DNA of 64,000 nt from Alphaproteobacteria bacterium. GTDB lineage: Bacteria > Pseudomonadota > Alphaproteobacteria > CACIAM-22H2. Where the stretch lies: positions 310,001 through 374,000 of the forward strand of contig JAFKFM010000009.1 in assembly GCA_017308135.1 (NCBI GenBank), read 5' to 3'. Shown piece by piece: positions 17,126 through 25,590 of the stretch. How positions within the stretch are numbered: the stretch's first letter is position 1; the number at the start of each line of letters is the position of its first letter. A model generated the notes under the pieces. It did not search any database. It saw nothing but the letters and a program-made list of their open reading frames with translations, and was not told where the DNA came from. A program made the translations under genes and the position numbers.

Positions 17126-17152
17126 GGGCGCCCTTGATTGCGGCGCCCTTTT
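17126..17152 (+). promoter_or_regulatory. Terminator-like hairpin in the rpmE leader
   Basis: GGGCGCC at 17126-17132 pairs with GGCGCCC at 17142-17148 and TTTTATT follows. No gene on this strand lies upstream, so it is part of the short rpmE leader and looks like an attenuator or a ribosomal-protein binding site rather than an ordinary terminator. Confidence 0.5.
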
Positions 17153-17177
17153 ATTCGACAGGATTACGGAGCTGGCC

Positions 17178-17501
17178 ATGAAGCCCGGCGTGCACCCCGA
17201 ATACCACGAAATCAACGTGATCATGACCGACGGGTCCACGTTCAAGACGCGCTCGACCTACGGCAAGCCCGGCGAGACGCTGCGTCTGGACATCGATCCG
17301 AAGACGCATCCGGCCTGGACGGGCCAGCAGCGCATCATGGACCAGGGCGGTCAGGTCGCGAAGTTCAACAAGCGCTTCGCCGGCATCGGCGCGGTCAAGG
17401 CCAAGCCCATGGGCGACGCCCCGCCGCCCAAGCCGAAGAAGGAAGCGGCCCCGGCCGCCGCCGCTGCGGCCCCCAAGGCCGAAGCGAAGAAGAAGAAGTA
17501 A
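17178..17501 (+). CDS. rpmE: 50S ribosomal protein L31 with Ala/Lys-rich tail
   Basis: A 107-residue L31. The conserved part ([20 protein letters not shown], and [20 protein letters not shown]) matches the family; it is the cysteine-free type without a zinc site. After residue about 75 comes a low-complexity tail of Pro, Ala and Lys ending KKKK, making the protein about 30 residues longer than usual. Such basic tails on alphaproteobacterial ribosomal proteins are common but this one is long. A promoter and leader hairpin precede it, and a strong terminator follows. Confidence 0.95.
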   Translation: MKPGVHPEYHEINVIMTDGSTFKTRSTYGKPGETLRLDIDPKTHPAWTGQQRIMDQGGQVAKFNKRFAGIGAVKAKPMGDAPPPKPKKEAAPAAAAAAPKAEAKKKK

Positions 17502-17526
17502 GCTTCTTCCCGTCGCAACGAATTCA

Positions 17527-17561
17527 CGGGCGCCCGCCACAAACGGGCGCCCGTTTCGTTT
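17527..17561 (+). terminator. Rho-independent terminator after rpmE
   Basis: CGGGCGCCCG at 17527-17536 and again at 17544-17553 pair over a seven-base loop, followed by TTTCGTTT. It also faces the end of the convergent DUF1465 gene. Confidence 0.85.
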
Positions 17562-17570
17562 GGGGCCCGA

Positions 17571-17990
17571 TTAGGCGTGCGCGTCGAATTGGGAATCGAG
17601 CCGCGCGATGCGCTCGAACAGGGTCAAGCTGCGCGCCATCAGATCGGCCAGACGCGGCGACAATTCGTTCACTTGCGCCGTCGTGTCGGCCAGACAGATT
17701 TCGTGCGCGCCCAAGCGATAATCGGACGTGCGCGCTTTCTCGGCCGACAATTCGCCCTCGGCGACCGCACGCTGGGCCAAGAGCCACGCCATGACCTGGG
17801 CGAGGCGCGTGGTCAGGCGCATCGCTTCGCAATTCAAATGCAGACGGTCGTTGGGATCGCTGGGGGCGGCCTCGCGCGGCTGGACGGCCGCGCAGTAATG
17901 CCGTGCCGAGAGCAGCAGCCCCATCGTCTCGTCATAGGCGCGGCAAAGGAACGGGCTGGGGCCCGGCACCGCATGCGGCAGCGTCGTCAT
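17571..17990 (-). CDS. DUF1465 family protein
   Basis: A 139-residue soluble helical protein matching the alphaproteobacterial DUF1465 family, usually found beside rpmE as here. Recognisable segments: LCRAYDETMGLLLSARHY, RLHLNCEAMRLTTRLAQVMA and WLLAQRAVAEGELS, then a C-terminal helix (LADLMARSLTLFERIARLDS). The function is not established in my knowledge. The start MTTLPHAVPG at 17990 is preferred; the open frame extends to 18110, but that stretch contains the predicted heat-shock promoter of the divergent hsp20 gene. Confidence 0.82.
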   Translation of the reverse strand: MTTLPHAVPGPSPFLCRAYDETMGLLLSARHYCAAVQPREAAPSDPNDRLHLNCEAMRLTTRLAQVMAWLLAQRAVAEGELSAEKARTSDYRLGAHEICLADTTAQVNELSPRLADLMARSLTLFERIARLDSQFDAHA

Positions 17991-18041
17991 GCCAATAGTC
18001 TCGGAGCCCGCGCGGTAAAACGCAAACGCGTTTTCGGGGGG

Positions 18042-18069
18042 CTTGAACCCGATTTTCGGACGCCTAAAT
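18042..18069 (+). promoter_or_regulatory. RpoH-type heat-shock promoter of hsp20
   Basis: CTTG at 18042-18045 (within CTTGAA) and CCTAAAT at 18063-18069 are spaced by 17 bases, close to the alphaproteobacterial sigma32 consensus CTTG-N17/18-CYTATNT with one mismatch. Initiation near 18076 would give a leader of about 98 bases. Confidence 0.6.
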
Positions 18070-18089
18070 GGCATGGCGTCCGCGGCGCC

Positions 18090-18173
18090 CATTCGGGGTC
18101 GCGAACTCAACCCCGGGCCCGGCCGAGATCGGCGGGTCCACGATCGTCCGATCGCTCAATGGAGGATAGGATC
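18090..18173 (+). ncRNA. ROSE-like RNA thermometer in the hsp20 leader
   Basis: The leader can fold into successive hairpins: GGGGT/ACCCC near 18095-18115, GCCGA/TCGGC around 18123-18134, and a last one where TCGCT (18152-18156) pairs with AGGA (18163-18166) of the Shine-Dalgarno site, leaving one bulged G, with an outer A-T pair. This is the UYGCU signature of ROSE elements, which melt on heating and are known before small heat-shock genes of alphaproteobacteria. The folding was done by eye. Confidence 0.6.
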
Positions 18174-18647
18174 ATGAATCAGTTCGACTTTTCGCCCCTT
18201 TTCCGCTCGACCATCGGCTTCGACCGTCTGTCGCGCCTGATCGATGAAGGCCTGCGCGGCGTCGAGGCGCCCGCCTACCCGCCCTACAATATCGAGAAGA
18301 CCGGCAACGACTCCTACCGCATCGCCATGGCGGTCGCGGGCTTCGCCGAGTCCGAGCTCGAACTTACCCAGCAGGAAAACGTGCTGATCATCGCCGGCCG
18401 CAAAGCCGAGAGCGACCAGAACGTCAACTTCCTGCATCGCGGCATCGCCGCGCGCGCGTTCGAGCGCCGCTTCAACCTCGCGGATTTCATCCGCGTGACC
18501 GGCGCCAAGCTCGAGAACGGTCTGCTCTATGTCGATCTCGTGCGCGAAGTGCCCGAGGCGATGAAGCCGCGCCGCATCCCGGTCGCCAACGCGACGACCG
18601 GCGCCACCGCGATCGAGGCGCCCGGCTTCGGATCCAAGGCCGCCTAA
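18174..18647 (+). CDS. Small heat-shock protein, Hsp20/IbpA family
   Basis: A 157-residue alpha-crystallin-type chaperone that holds unfolding proteins for DnaK/ClpB. The N-terminus FDFSPLFRSTIGFDRL and the segment YPPYNIEKTGNDSYRIAMAV are typical of the IbpA group; the core includes FLHRGIAARAFERRFNLAD and LENGLLYVDLVREVPEAMKP, with the C-terminal anchoring motif RRIPV. GGAGGA at 18161-18166 is the ribosome-binding site, and appears to be masked by a ROSE-like hairpin. An RpoH-type promoter lies about 130 bases upstream and a strong terminator follows, so it is a single-gene heat-shock unit. Confidence 0.95.
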   Translation: MNQFDFSPLFRSTIGFDRLSRLIDEGLRGVEAPAYPPYNIEKTGNDSYRIAMAVAGFAESELELTQQENVLIIAGRKAESDQNVNFLHRGIAARAFERRFNLADFIRVTGAKLENGLLYVDLVREVPEAMKPRRIPVANATTGATAIEAPGFGSKAA

Positions 18648-18668
18648 CTTTCGCGATAGCGCGAAGCC

Positions 18669-18707
18669 CCGCCCGCCGGAACCCCTCCGGCGGGCGGTTT
18701 CGTTTTC
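18669..18707 (+). terminator. Rho-independent terminator after hsp20
   Basis: CCGCCCGCCGGA at 18669-18680 pairs perfectly with TCCGGCGGGCGG at 18686-18697 over five bases, then TTTCGTTTT. It may also serve the convergent PilZ-type gene. Confidence 0.88.
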
Positions 18708-18712
18708 GCGTC

Positions 18713-20161
18713 TCAATGCCCGGCGAAATGCGCCTTGATGCGCATGCGCGCATTGGGATCGAGGCAGGTGTAGCGCGCGCCGATCAACCCGCCGTCGCCC
18801 ACGCGCACGATATGCAGTTCGGCGTCGAAGACGAGATTGAGAAAGGCGTTGCGCAAAATGATCGTGCCGTTGAGGCGCTGATCCTGGCGCAGATTGGACG
18901 CCGGGCCGAACAACAGCCCCGTCTCGCTCCAATTGCGCAGCTGCGCGCGCTGGCCCATGACTTGAACCTTGTCCTCCGGCCCTGCGACCATGCGCGGCGA
19001 AATGCGCCGGTCGCTACCGCCGGCCTGTACCGACGGGAAATTGACCGCGACGACTTCTTTGAAGCGCTGCTTCAAATTCGGGTCGATCAGGGCGGCGTTC
19101 ATCGCTTTGGCGGCCTCGGCGAGCAGCGCCGCCTTCTCGTCCGTGGCGAGGCCCACGCCGAAGAATTCGTCCTTCAAATCGCGATAATGCAGCCAATTGC
19201 CGATGGCGCCTTCCAGGCTGCGGCGCGCATGCGCGTCGTCGAACTCGGTATGCAGCTGCAACAGCAGCAGCAATTTGCGGGCGACACCCGATTCGCGTTG
19301 CAGCAGCGGGTCGAGGCTTTCGGGCGCCACCATGCGCCCGAAGCGGCGCGAAAGTTCGTTCGCGATCTCCGCGTCGCCCGCCAACACCGGCAGATTGGCG
19401 ATGCTGACGCGAAGGCCGCGCGCCATTTTCATCTCGCCGCTCGGGTCGCGCTTGGCCAGCGACGCGGGCGAGGCCAAGGCCGCGCGCAGACGGTCGCGCG
19501 CGACTTGTTCGAGCGCCGCGGATTGCCGTTCGCCCTTGGCGCCGACGACCGCGCGCACGACCGAAACGCTTTCCTGCAACGCGGCCCGGTCGCCCGCGAA
19601 AGCCAGCGCCATGCGCACCGTGGCGGGCGCGTTGTCGAAACCCACGCCCAGTGCCGCGGCCGCCGGCTCCATCGACAGCAATTCGGCGAGCGTGCGCTCG
19701 AGCAGTGCTTGCGCGTTCGCATCGCGCGCCTGGGCCAGCAGGCGCACGCAGATTTCCGCCTTGGCCGGCCATTCGCGCGCCGCCGACAGCCAATGCGCCA
19801 GCAGCGCACCGGCAAAAACCGGATCGCCCGCCGCGTCGAGCGCGTGGGCGTCGGGCGTCGAGCCTTCGGGGATTTTCTTGGCGGCGGCGTCGACGAGTTT
19901 CGAAGCGCCATCGACGATCGCCAGCAGATCGCGCACGCGTTCCGTCACCGGCGTTTTCAACGTCCGGCCTTGCAGGATCGCGACGCGCTGGACGAATTCC
20001 TGGAAATTCGTGCCGGCGTTCAGCAGACGCTTCTGCTCGCGCGGATCGAAGACAAGCTCGGTGACCGTGATGCGCGCACCTTCGCAATAGCTGCGCGCGA
20101 CCTGGAACAGCAAGGCGCGGGCGGCGTCCGACAGCGCTTCGGTGGGGGTAATACAATGCAT
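18713..20161 (-). CDS. Large helical protein with C-terminal PilZ-like domain
   Basis: A 482-residue cytoplasmic protein. Residues 1-370 are alanine/leucine-rich helices with no family I can name. The last 115 residues look like a PilZ domain: SDRRISPRMV gives the RxxxR motif and RNWSETGLLFG gives the (D/N)xSxxG motif, the two elements that hold cyclic di-GMP. It could therefore be a c-di-GMP receptor; two GGDEF cyclases (32764 and 56696) are in this window. It stands alone, with a 37-base gap to the thioesterase gene. Confidence 0.72.
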   Translation of the reverse strand: MHCITPTEALSDAARALLFQVARSYCEGARITVTELVFDPREQKRLLNAGTNFQEFVQRVAILQGRTLKTPVTERVRDLLAIVDGASKLVDAAAKKIPEGSTPDAHALDAAGDPVFAGALLAHWLSAAREWPAKAEICVRLLAQARDANAQALLERTLAELLSMEPAAAALGVGFDNAPATVRMALAFAGDRAALQESVSVVRAVVGAKGERQSAALEQVARDRLRAALASPASLAKRDPSGEMKMARGLRVSIANLPVLAGDAEIANELSRRFGRMVAPESLDPLLQRESGVARKLLLLLQLHTEFDDAHARRSLEGAIGNWLHYRDLKDEFFGVGLATDEKAALLAEAAKAMNAALIDPNLKQRFKEVVAVNFPSVQAGGSDRRISPRMVAGPEDKVQVMGQRAQLRNWSETGLLFGPASNLRQDQRLNGTIILRNAFLNLVFDAELHIVRVGDGGLIGARYTCLDPNARMRIKAHFAGH

Positions 20162-20198
20162 CGCCCGATGCTATAGGACCGGGCGCGTTACGTGGAGG

Positions 20199-20633
20199 TT
20201 AACGTCGGATCGATTCCAGCGCCGCACGGATTGCGGCCGGAATAGGTACGGCTTTTTGCACGCCGCGCTCGACGAAAACATGAACGAAATGGCCTTCGGC
20301 GGCGGCTTCGTCCTTGCCTTCGCGGAACAGTCCGATTTCATACCGAACCGAGGAATTCCCCAGATGCCCGGCGCGGAGTCCCGCGTCGATCGTTTCGGGA
20401 TAGGCGAAGGATTCGCGGAAACGGCAGCCCGATTCCGCCGCCACGCCGATGATCGCGGCTTCGTGGATATCCAGCCCCCCGCGTTCGATCAGGAAGCGGT
20501 TAATTACCGTATCGAAATAGCTGTAATAGACGACGTTGTTGACGTGACCGTAGATGTCGTTGTCCATCCAGCGCGTGGGGATGGCGAGGAAATGCCGATA
20601 ATCGGATCGGCGTCCGGGCGGTTCGCGTGTCAT
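20199..20633 (-). CDS. Acyl-CoA thioesterase, 4HBT hotdog fold
   Basis: A 144-residue single hotdog-domain thioesterase related to 4-hydroxybenzoyl-CoA thioesterase and YbgC. The diagnostic segment is [20 protein letters not shown] with the catalytic aspartate in WMDND and the HVNN loop; FVHVFVERG is a core strand. It would hydrolyse short or medium acyl-CoAs; the substrate is not known. The start at 20633 overlaps the stop of the alpha/beta hydrolase gene by 4 bases (ATGA), so they are coupled. Confidence 0.86.
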   Translation of the reverse strand: MTREPPGRRSDYRHFLAIPTRWMDNDIYGHVNNVVYYSYFDTVINRFLIERGGLDIHEAAIIGVAAESGCRFRESFAYPETIDAGLRAGHLGNSSVRYEIGLFREGKDEAAAEGHFVHVFVERGVQKAVPIPAAIRAALESIRR

Positions 20634-21412
20634 AGAACTCCGGCAAGTGCGTCGAGCGTAGCGTCGGGCTTCTCGACCATCATCATATGGCCCGAGCCGG
20701 CGATGTCGACCGTTCTCGCACCCGGAATTTTCGCGGCGAGCGCACGCGCGCCCGATGGCGGCGTCATGCGATCGGCCGTGCCGATGACGATCAGCGCCGG
20801 GCATTTCACTTTCGCCGCCGCTTCCGGCGCCCCCTTATATGCGTCGCAAGCCGCCAGATCGTCGCCCAGCGCCGGGCCCTTCGCGGTTTCGAGCAAACGC
20901 ACGCCGCCGCCGACCACCCACGTCCCCGGGCTTTGCGCCCCGCCGAGTTGCGCGCCGCGCCCGAATCCCCAATCGGCGATCATGTCGATCGCGGCGTGAT
21001 CGCCGCCCCGCGCCGCACCCAGCAGCTTGGGATGAACGGGCATCGATTCGGCCGCGCCCAATAGAGCAAGAGCGCGCGCAGCGCCGCGCGATGCGAATTC
21101 CAGCGCCACTAACGCGCCCATCGAATGCCCGGCGAGGGCGGCGTCCGGTGCGCCCGCGACCTTCAACGCCGCCGCGACGAAATCGGCCATCGCTTCGATC
21201 GAGGTAAGGCCGGGGCCTTGCGAACGGCCATGGCCCGGCAGATCGAAGGCCAGCACGTTGCGCCCGTGATGGGCGAACCAGCGCGCCTGGAGCATCCAGA
21301 CCGTATGGTCCATGCCCGCCCCGTGCAGGAATGCGACGCTGGGCTTCGCAGGATCGAAATCCTTGCCGCCCGTCGCGGCGAAGATCTCGCGGCCTTCGAC
21401 GTTGAGCTTCAT
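20630..21412 (-). CDS. Alpha/beta hydrolase
   Basis: A 260-residue alpha/beta-fold hydrolase. The oxyanion HG motif is in [13 protein letters not shown], the nucleophile in [11 protein letters not shown] (serine in GHSMG), the acid likely in [11 protein letters not shown], and the base in [13 protein letters not shown]. These hydrolyse esters or related bonds; nothing here fixes the substrate. It sits 4 bases after metY and overlaps the thioesterase gene, so metY, hydrolase and thioesterase look like one transcript. Confidence 0.87.
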   Translation of the reverse strand: MKLNVEGREIFAATGGKDFDPAKPSVAFLHGAGMDHTVWMLQARWFAHHGRNVLAFDLPGHGRSQGPGLTSIEAMADFVAAALKVAGAPDAALAGHSMGALVALEFASRGAARALALLGAAESMPVHPKLLGAARGGDHAAIDMIADWGFGRGAQLGGAQSPGTWVVGGGVRLLETAKGPALGDDLAACDAYKGAPEAAAKVKCPALIVIGTADRMTPPSGARALAAKIPGARTVDIAGSGHMMMVEKPDATLDALAGVL

Positions 21413-21416
21413 CGCG

Positions 21417-22712
21417 TCAGCCCTTCGCCGCCGCGCGCAAACCGGCGGCGAGATCGTCGAGAATATCGGCGGGATCTTCCAGGCCCACCGACAGGCGCAC
21501 CATCTCCTCGCCGATTCCCGCCTTCTTCAGCGACTCGCCATCCATCTGCTGGTGCGTGGTCGAGGCGGGATGGATGACCAGCGATTTCGCGTCGCCGACA
21601 TTGGCGAGGTGGCTGAACAGCTTCAGCGCTTCGATGAAGCGCCGCCCGGCCGCGCGCCCGCCTTTCACGCCGAACGAAATGATCGAGCCCGGCCCCTTGG
21701 GCAGCAGCTTCGCCGCCAACGCCTTATCGTGGTGGCTGTCGAGTTCCGGGTAATTCACCCAGGCGACCGCGTCGTGCCCCGCCAGGAACGCCGCCACTTT
21801 GCGCGCGTTGGCCACATGGCGTTCCATGCGCAGCGGCAGCGTTTCCAAGCCTTGCAGCAAATGGAACGCGTTGGTCGGCGACATCGAGGCGCCGAAATCG
21901 CGCAAGCCTTCGGCGCGCGCGCGCATGGCAAACGCAGCAGGGCCGAATTCCTCGGCGAAGTCCAGGCCGTGATAGCCGGCATAGGGCTCGGTCAGCGTCG
22001 GGAACTTGGCCGACGCTTCCCAATCGAACTTGCCCGAATCGACCAGCACGCCGCCGATCGCCACGCCATGCCCGCCGATCCATTTGGTCGCGGAGTGCAT
22101 GACCAGATCGGCGCCGTGGTCGAAGCCCCGGAACAAATAGGGCGTGCAGAAAGTCGCATCGAGCATCAGCGGCAGGCCGTGTTTATGGGCGACGGCGGCG
22201 ACCGCCGGCACATCCATGACTTCGAGGCCGGGATTGCCGACGACCTCGCCGAACACCAATCGCGTTTCGGGGCGGATCGCGGCCGCGAACGCGGCGGGGT
22301 CGCGCACATCGACGAAACTGGTCGTGATGCCGAAGCGCGGCAGCGTATGCGTGAACAGATTATGCGAGCCGCCATAGATCGAGGCGGACGAGACGATATG
22401 CCCGCCCGCCCCCATCAGCGTGGCGATGGCAAGGTGCAACGCGGCCTGGCCCGAGGCGGTGGCGATGGCCGCGACCCCGCCTTCCAGGGCGGCGACGCGC
22501 TCTTCGAACACCGCGACGGTCGGGTTGGAGATGCGGCTGTAGATATGCCCGGCGCGTTCCAGGTTGAACAGCGACGCGGCGTGGTCGACGTCGCGGAACA
22601 CGTAGGACGTGGTCTGATAGATGGGTACAGCGCGGGCACCCGTCGCCGGGTCCGGTTGTTGGCCGCCATGCAGCGACAGCGTATCGAATCTCGGAAAGCG
22701 ATCGTCGGCCAT
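21417..22712 (-). CDS. metY: O-acetylhomoserine sulfhydrylase
   Basis: A 431-residue PLP-dependent enzyme of the Cys/Met metabolism family, converting O-acetylhomoserine and sulfide to homocysteine. Features: [20 protein letters not shown] at the start, [17 protein letters not shown], the ligand loop [13 protein letters not shown], and the PLP lysine in [12 protein letters not shown] near residue 210; the C-terminus ends [16 protein letters not shown]. Length matches MetY rather than MetZ or MetB. It lies after a structured leader (22739-22799) and begins a three-gene unit with the hydrolase and thioesterase. Confidence 0.94.
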   Translation of the reverse strand: MADDRFPRFDTLSLHGGQQPDPATGARAVPIYQTTSYVFRDVDHAASLFNLERAGHIYSRISNPTVAVFEERVAALEGGVAAIATASGQAALHLAIATLMGAGGHIVSSASIYGGSHNLFTHTLPRFGITTSFVDVRDPAAFAAAIRPETRLVFGEVVGNPGLEVMDVPAVAAVAHKHGLPLMLDATFCTPYLFRGFDHGADLVMHSATKWIGGHGVAIGGVLVDSGKFDWEASAKFPTLTEPYAGYHGLDFAEEFGPAAFAMRARAEGLRDFGASMSPTNAFHLLQGLETLPLRMERHVANARKVAAFLAGHDAVAWVNYPELDSHHDKALAAKLLPKGPGSIISFGVKGGRAAGRRFIEALKLFSHLANVGDAKSLVIHPASTTHQQMDGESLKKAGIGEEMVRLSVGLEDPADILDDLAAGLRAAAKG

Positions 22713-22738
22713 AAGCGGGAACAGCCCCCCGAAATGAA

Positions 22739-22799
22739 GAACCGCCCGGAACGCGTCTTCGGCGTTTCACGGGCGGTTCAAGACTTAGCAGCGCGTCCC
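22739..22799 (-). promoter_or_regulatory. Structured metY leader with two competing pairings
   Basis: On the metY-sense strand GAACCGCCCG (22779-22770) pairs perfectly with CGGGCGGTTC (22748-22739), making a terminator-like hairpin followed by TTCATTT, 27 bases before metY. The loop segment AAGACGCGTTCC (22759-22748) can instead pair with GTCTT (22784-22780) plus GGGACGC (22799-22793), skipping eight bases. The two folds cannot easily coexist, as expected of an attenuator or riboswitch. It could also simply be the terminator of the flagellin gene upstream. Confidence 0.45.
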
Positions 22800-22892
22800 T
22801 GTTCAACTCGCAGCTTGGCGTGATTCTTAGCCAGCCCGGCGGGACGCCGTCAATCGCCAATTGGTAATCGTTCGTGGGCGAATGGATTTGGG

Positions 22893-23714
22893 TTAATTCA
22901 GCAATCCGAGGATCATCCGAGGCTCCGTATTGGCCATGGAGAACGCATTGATCGCCAATTGCTGGCGGACCGACTGGGCCTGGGATGCGGCCGCCGCCTT
23001 GCCGATATCGGCGTCGACCAGCGCACCCAAACCTTGTGAATTCGCGTCCACCAAATCGCCGACATAGGCCGATTGCAGGCGCAATTGCCGCGACTGGGAC
23101 GCGATCGTCGCCAAGGCGGAGGTAACCGCCGCCCCCAGCGTATCGATGACCGACAGCGATCCCGTGGCCAGGGCCGAGTCGCCGACATTGACGTTGGCCT
23201 GGAAGGTCGTCCACGCGGTCCAGACGGCGGATTGGCTGCTCAGCTGCAACTGGCCCAGTTCGGTATCCGCGATGAAGGTGCGCGTCGCCGAACCCGACGA
23301 CAGCAAATTGACGCCGTTGAAATTCGCCTGGCCGATATAGCGCTGGATCTGGTCCGCGACTTGGCCGAAATCGTTGAAATAGGTTGTGCGGGCGGTGCCG
23401 GTGACCGACCCGTCGGCGAGTTGGATCGCCTTGGTGCGGATCTGATTGACCACGTCGGTCATCAATTCGAGCGCGGTGCGCGTGACATCGGCCAAGCCCA
23501 ACCCGTTGGCGAGCGACGATTGAACCGCGCGAAACGCCTGAAGGTTGCCGCGGATTCCTTGCGCGACCGAAAACGTCGAGGCGTTGTCCATCGCGTCGGC
23601 GACACGATAGCCGGTCTGCAGGAGCTTCGAGCTGACGGCGATATGCGCTTGCGTGGCGCGCAGCGACGCCAGGGCGGTTACCGCCCCAAGATTGGTGTTC
23701 ACGGAGTTGGACAT
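22893..23714 (-). CDS. Flagellin, orphan locus
   Basis: A 273-residue flagellin. The N-terminal D0/D1 region starts SNSVNTNLGAVTALASLR, and LLQTGYRVADAMDNASTFSV replaces the usual LSTGxRINSAxDDAAG; the C-terminal part (VDADIGKAAAASQAQSVRQQ, then ANTEPRMILGLLN) matches the conserved end. The variable middle is short. It would polymerise into the filament after export by the flagellar type III apparatus. No other flagellar gene is nearby, so it is either one of several flagellin copies or a dispersed one. It is divergent from pntAA. Confidence 0.9.
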   Translation of the reverse strand: MSNSVNTNLGAVTALASLRATQAHIAVSSKLLQTGYRVADAMDNASTFSVAQGIRGNLQAFRAVQSSLANGLGLADVTRTALELMTDVVNQIRTKAIQLADGSVTGTARTTYFNDFGQVADQIQRYIGQANFNGVNLLSSGSATRTFIADTELGQLQLSSQSAVWTAWTTFQANVNVGDSALATGSLSVIDTLGAAVTSALATIASQSRQLRLQSAYVGDLVDANSQGLGALVDADIGKAAAASQAQSVRQQLAINAFSMANTEPRMILGLLN

Positions 23715-23825
23715 GATTCTCGGGTCCTACGCGCAGCCATTCTGGCTACACCCGCAGATTGCCACGCCGCGTCCGATCCGGCAACAGTTGCGGCGGCGGT
23801 ATCGCCGGGCGGCGGTCCGACTCGC

Positions 23826-23882
23826 CGGATCGGCCTTAAGTTGCGGATCGGCCATGCGAATTCGGGACTTGGCAAAGCCAAG
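23826..23882. repeat. Direct and inverted repeats in the flagellin/pntAA intergenic region
   Basis: CGGATCGGCC occurs at 23826-23835 and 23844-23853, and a perfect 6-3-6 palindrome CTTGGC-AAA-GCCAAG lies at 23868-23882. They sit midway in the 278-base divergent gap and could be operator sites for either gene. No clear sigma28 or sigma54 flagellin promoter was found. Confidence 0.35.
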
Positions 23883-23992
23883 GTCGGTTGGCATTGTCGC
23901 CCCCTCTTCCGTACCCCCCTCCCCCCGGGGGAATTAACACGACACAAAGGGGCAGGAATGCCCACGGAGCCCGTCATGCCCCGGAGCCGGAA

Positions 23993-25153
23993 ATGAAAGT
24001 CGCGATCCCGAAAGAGCGCCGCGCCTACGAAGCGCGCGTCGCCACGACCCCCGATGCGATCAAACGCATGAAACCGCTGGGCCTGACCTTTCTGGTCGAG
24101 GCCGGCGCGGGCTTGACGGCCGCGATCCCCGATCAGGCTTTCGTCGATGCGGGCGCCGAGATCGTATCGGACAACGCCGCCCTGCTGGCCCAGGCCGATA
24201 TCGTGCTGAAAGTCGCGCGGCCGCTGACGGCCGCCGAAGGCACGGACGAACTCGCCGCGATGAAGTCCGGCACGGTGCTGATCTCGCAGCTCGACCCCTA
24301 TCGCAATCGCGAGCAGGTCGCCGATTACGCCAAGCGCGGCATCGTCGCCGTGGCGATGGAATTGGTGCCGCGCATCACCCGCGCGCAGTCGATGGACGTG
24401 TTGTCGAGCCAAGCGAACCTCGCCGGCTACAAGGCCGTGATCGATGCCGCCGAGCAATTCGGCCGCGCCTTCCCGATGATGATGACCGCCGCGGGCACGG
24501 TCGCCCCGGCCAAGGTCATGGTCATGGGCGCGGGTGTGGCGGGCTTGCAAGCCATCGCGACCGCGCGCCGCCTCGGCGCCGTCGTCTCCGCGACCGACGT
24601 TCGCTTGGCCGCCAAGGAACAGGTCGAAAGCTTGGGCGCCACTTTCGTCTTCGTCGACGACGAGGAAGCGCGCCAGGCCGAAACCTCGGGCGGCTACGCC
24701 AAGGAAATGTCGGACGCGTATAAAGCCAAGCAGGCGGCCTTGATCGCCGAAACGATCAAGAAGATGGACGTCGTGATCTGCACCGCGCAGATCCCCGGCC
24801 GTCCTGCCCCGCGCCTCGTAACCGACGCGATGGTCGCATCGATGAAGCCGGGCTCGATCGTCGTCGACCTCGCGGTCGAAACCGGCGGCAATTGCGAAGG
24901 CTCGGAAGTCGCGAAGATCGTCGTCAAGCACGGCGTGAAGATCGTCGGCTACGCCAACGTGCCCTCGCGCCTCGCCGTCGACGCTTCGTCGCTCTATGCG
25001 CGCAATCTCGCGGAGTATCTCAAGCTGATCGTCCAAAAGGACGGCACGCTGAAGCTCGACCGCGAGGACGAGATCGTCAAAGGCAGCCTGCTGACCCAGG
25101 ACGGCCAGATCGTTCACGCCGCTTTCGCGCCGGCACCCGCGGCCGCGCAGTAA
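23993..25153 (+). CDS. pntAA: Proton-translocating NAD(P) transhydrogenase, subunit alpha part 1
   Basis: A 386-residue NAD(H)-binding domain I of the transhydrogenase, which couples hydride transfer from NADH to NADP with proton flow. The start [20 protein letters not shown], the [20 protein letters not shown]ossmann motif, and the RQDD-type loop region [11 protein letters not shown] are typical. ATG at 23993 gives the usual start. It is followed after 19 bases by pntAB and then pntB, the three-gene arrangement known from Rhodospirillum rubrum. Confidence 0.95.
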   Translation: MKVAIPKERRAYEARVATTPDAIKRMKPLGLTFLVEAGAGLTAAIPDQAFVDAGAEIVSDNAALLAQADIVLKVARPLTAAEGTDELAAMKSGTVLISQLDPYRNREQVADYAKRGIVAVAMELVPRITRAQSMDVLSSQANLAGYKAVIDAAEQFGRAFPMMMTAAGTVAPAKVMVMGAGVAGLQAIATARRLGAVVSATDVRLAAKEQVESLGATFVFVDDEEARQAETSGGYAKEMSDAYKAKQAALIAETIKKMDVVICTAQIPGRPAPRLVTDAMVASMKPGSIVVDLAVETGGNCEGSEVAKIVVKHGVKIVGYANVPSRLAVDASSLYARNLAEYLKLIVQKDGTLKLDREDEIVKGSLLTQDGQIVHAAFAPAPAAAQ

Positions 25154-25172
25154 TCCAACGGGAGACAGAAAC

Positions 25173-25574
25173 ATGTCCGATCCCGCGACCCTCGCCAACC
25201 AGCTCGCCAACGACGCAGCCGCTCTGGCGCTGCGCGCCAAGGAGCTGGCCTTCACCGCCGCCACGCAAGCCCAGCCGCAAGCGGCCGGCGTCGATGCGCT
25301 GACGATGGGCTTGACCGTCCTCGTCCTCGCGACTTTCGTCGGCTACTACGTCGTCTGGCGCGTGACCCCCGCCTTGCACTCGCCGCTGATGGCGGTGACC
25401 AACGCGATCTCCTCCGTCATCATCGTCGGCGCCTTGCTCGCCGCCGGCGCTTCGGCCGTCGGGTTCAGCCAGACGATGGGTTTCCTCGCGGTCGTGCTCG
25501 CCTCGGTCAACATCTTCGGCGGGTTCGTCGTGTCCCAGCGTATGCTGGGCAAGTTCAAGAAGAAGCAGAAGTGA
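25173..25574 (+). CDS. pntAB: NAD(P) transhydrogenase, subunit alpha part 2
   Basis: A 133-residue membrane subunit supplying the first helices of the proton channel. Hydrophobic segments lie near 45-65 ([17 protein letters not shown]), 75-97 ([20 protein letters not shown]) and 103-125; [20 protein letters not shown] is the conserved block. An alanine/glutamine-rich cytoplasmic start precedes it. It sits between pntAA and pntB with short gaps and a GGGAGA site before the ATG. Confidence 0.95.
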   Translation: MSDPATLANQLANDAAALALRAKELAFTAATQAQPQAAGVDALTMGLTVLVLATFVGYYVVWRVTPALHSPLMAVTNAISSVIIVGALLAAGASAVGFSQTMGFLAVVLASVNIFGGFVVSQRMLGKFKKKQK

Positions 25575-25590
25575 GCGGAAGGAAACAGCC

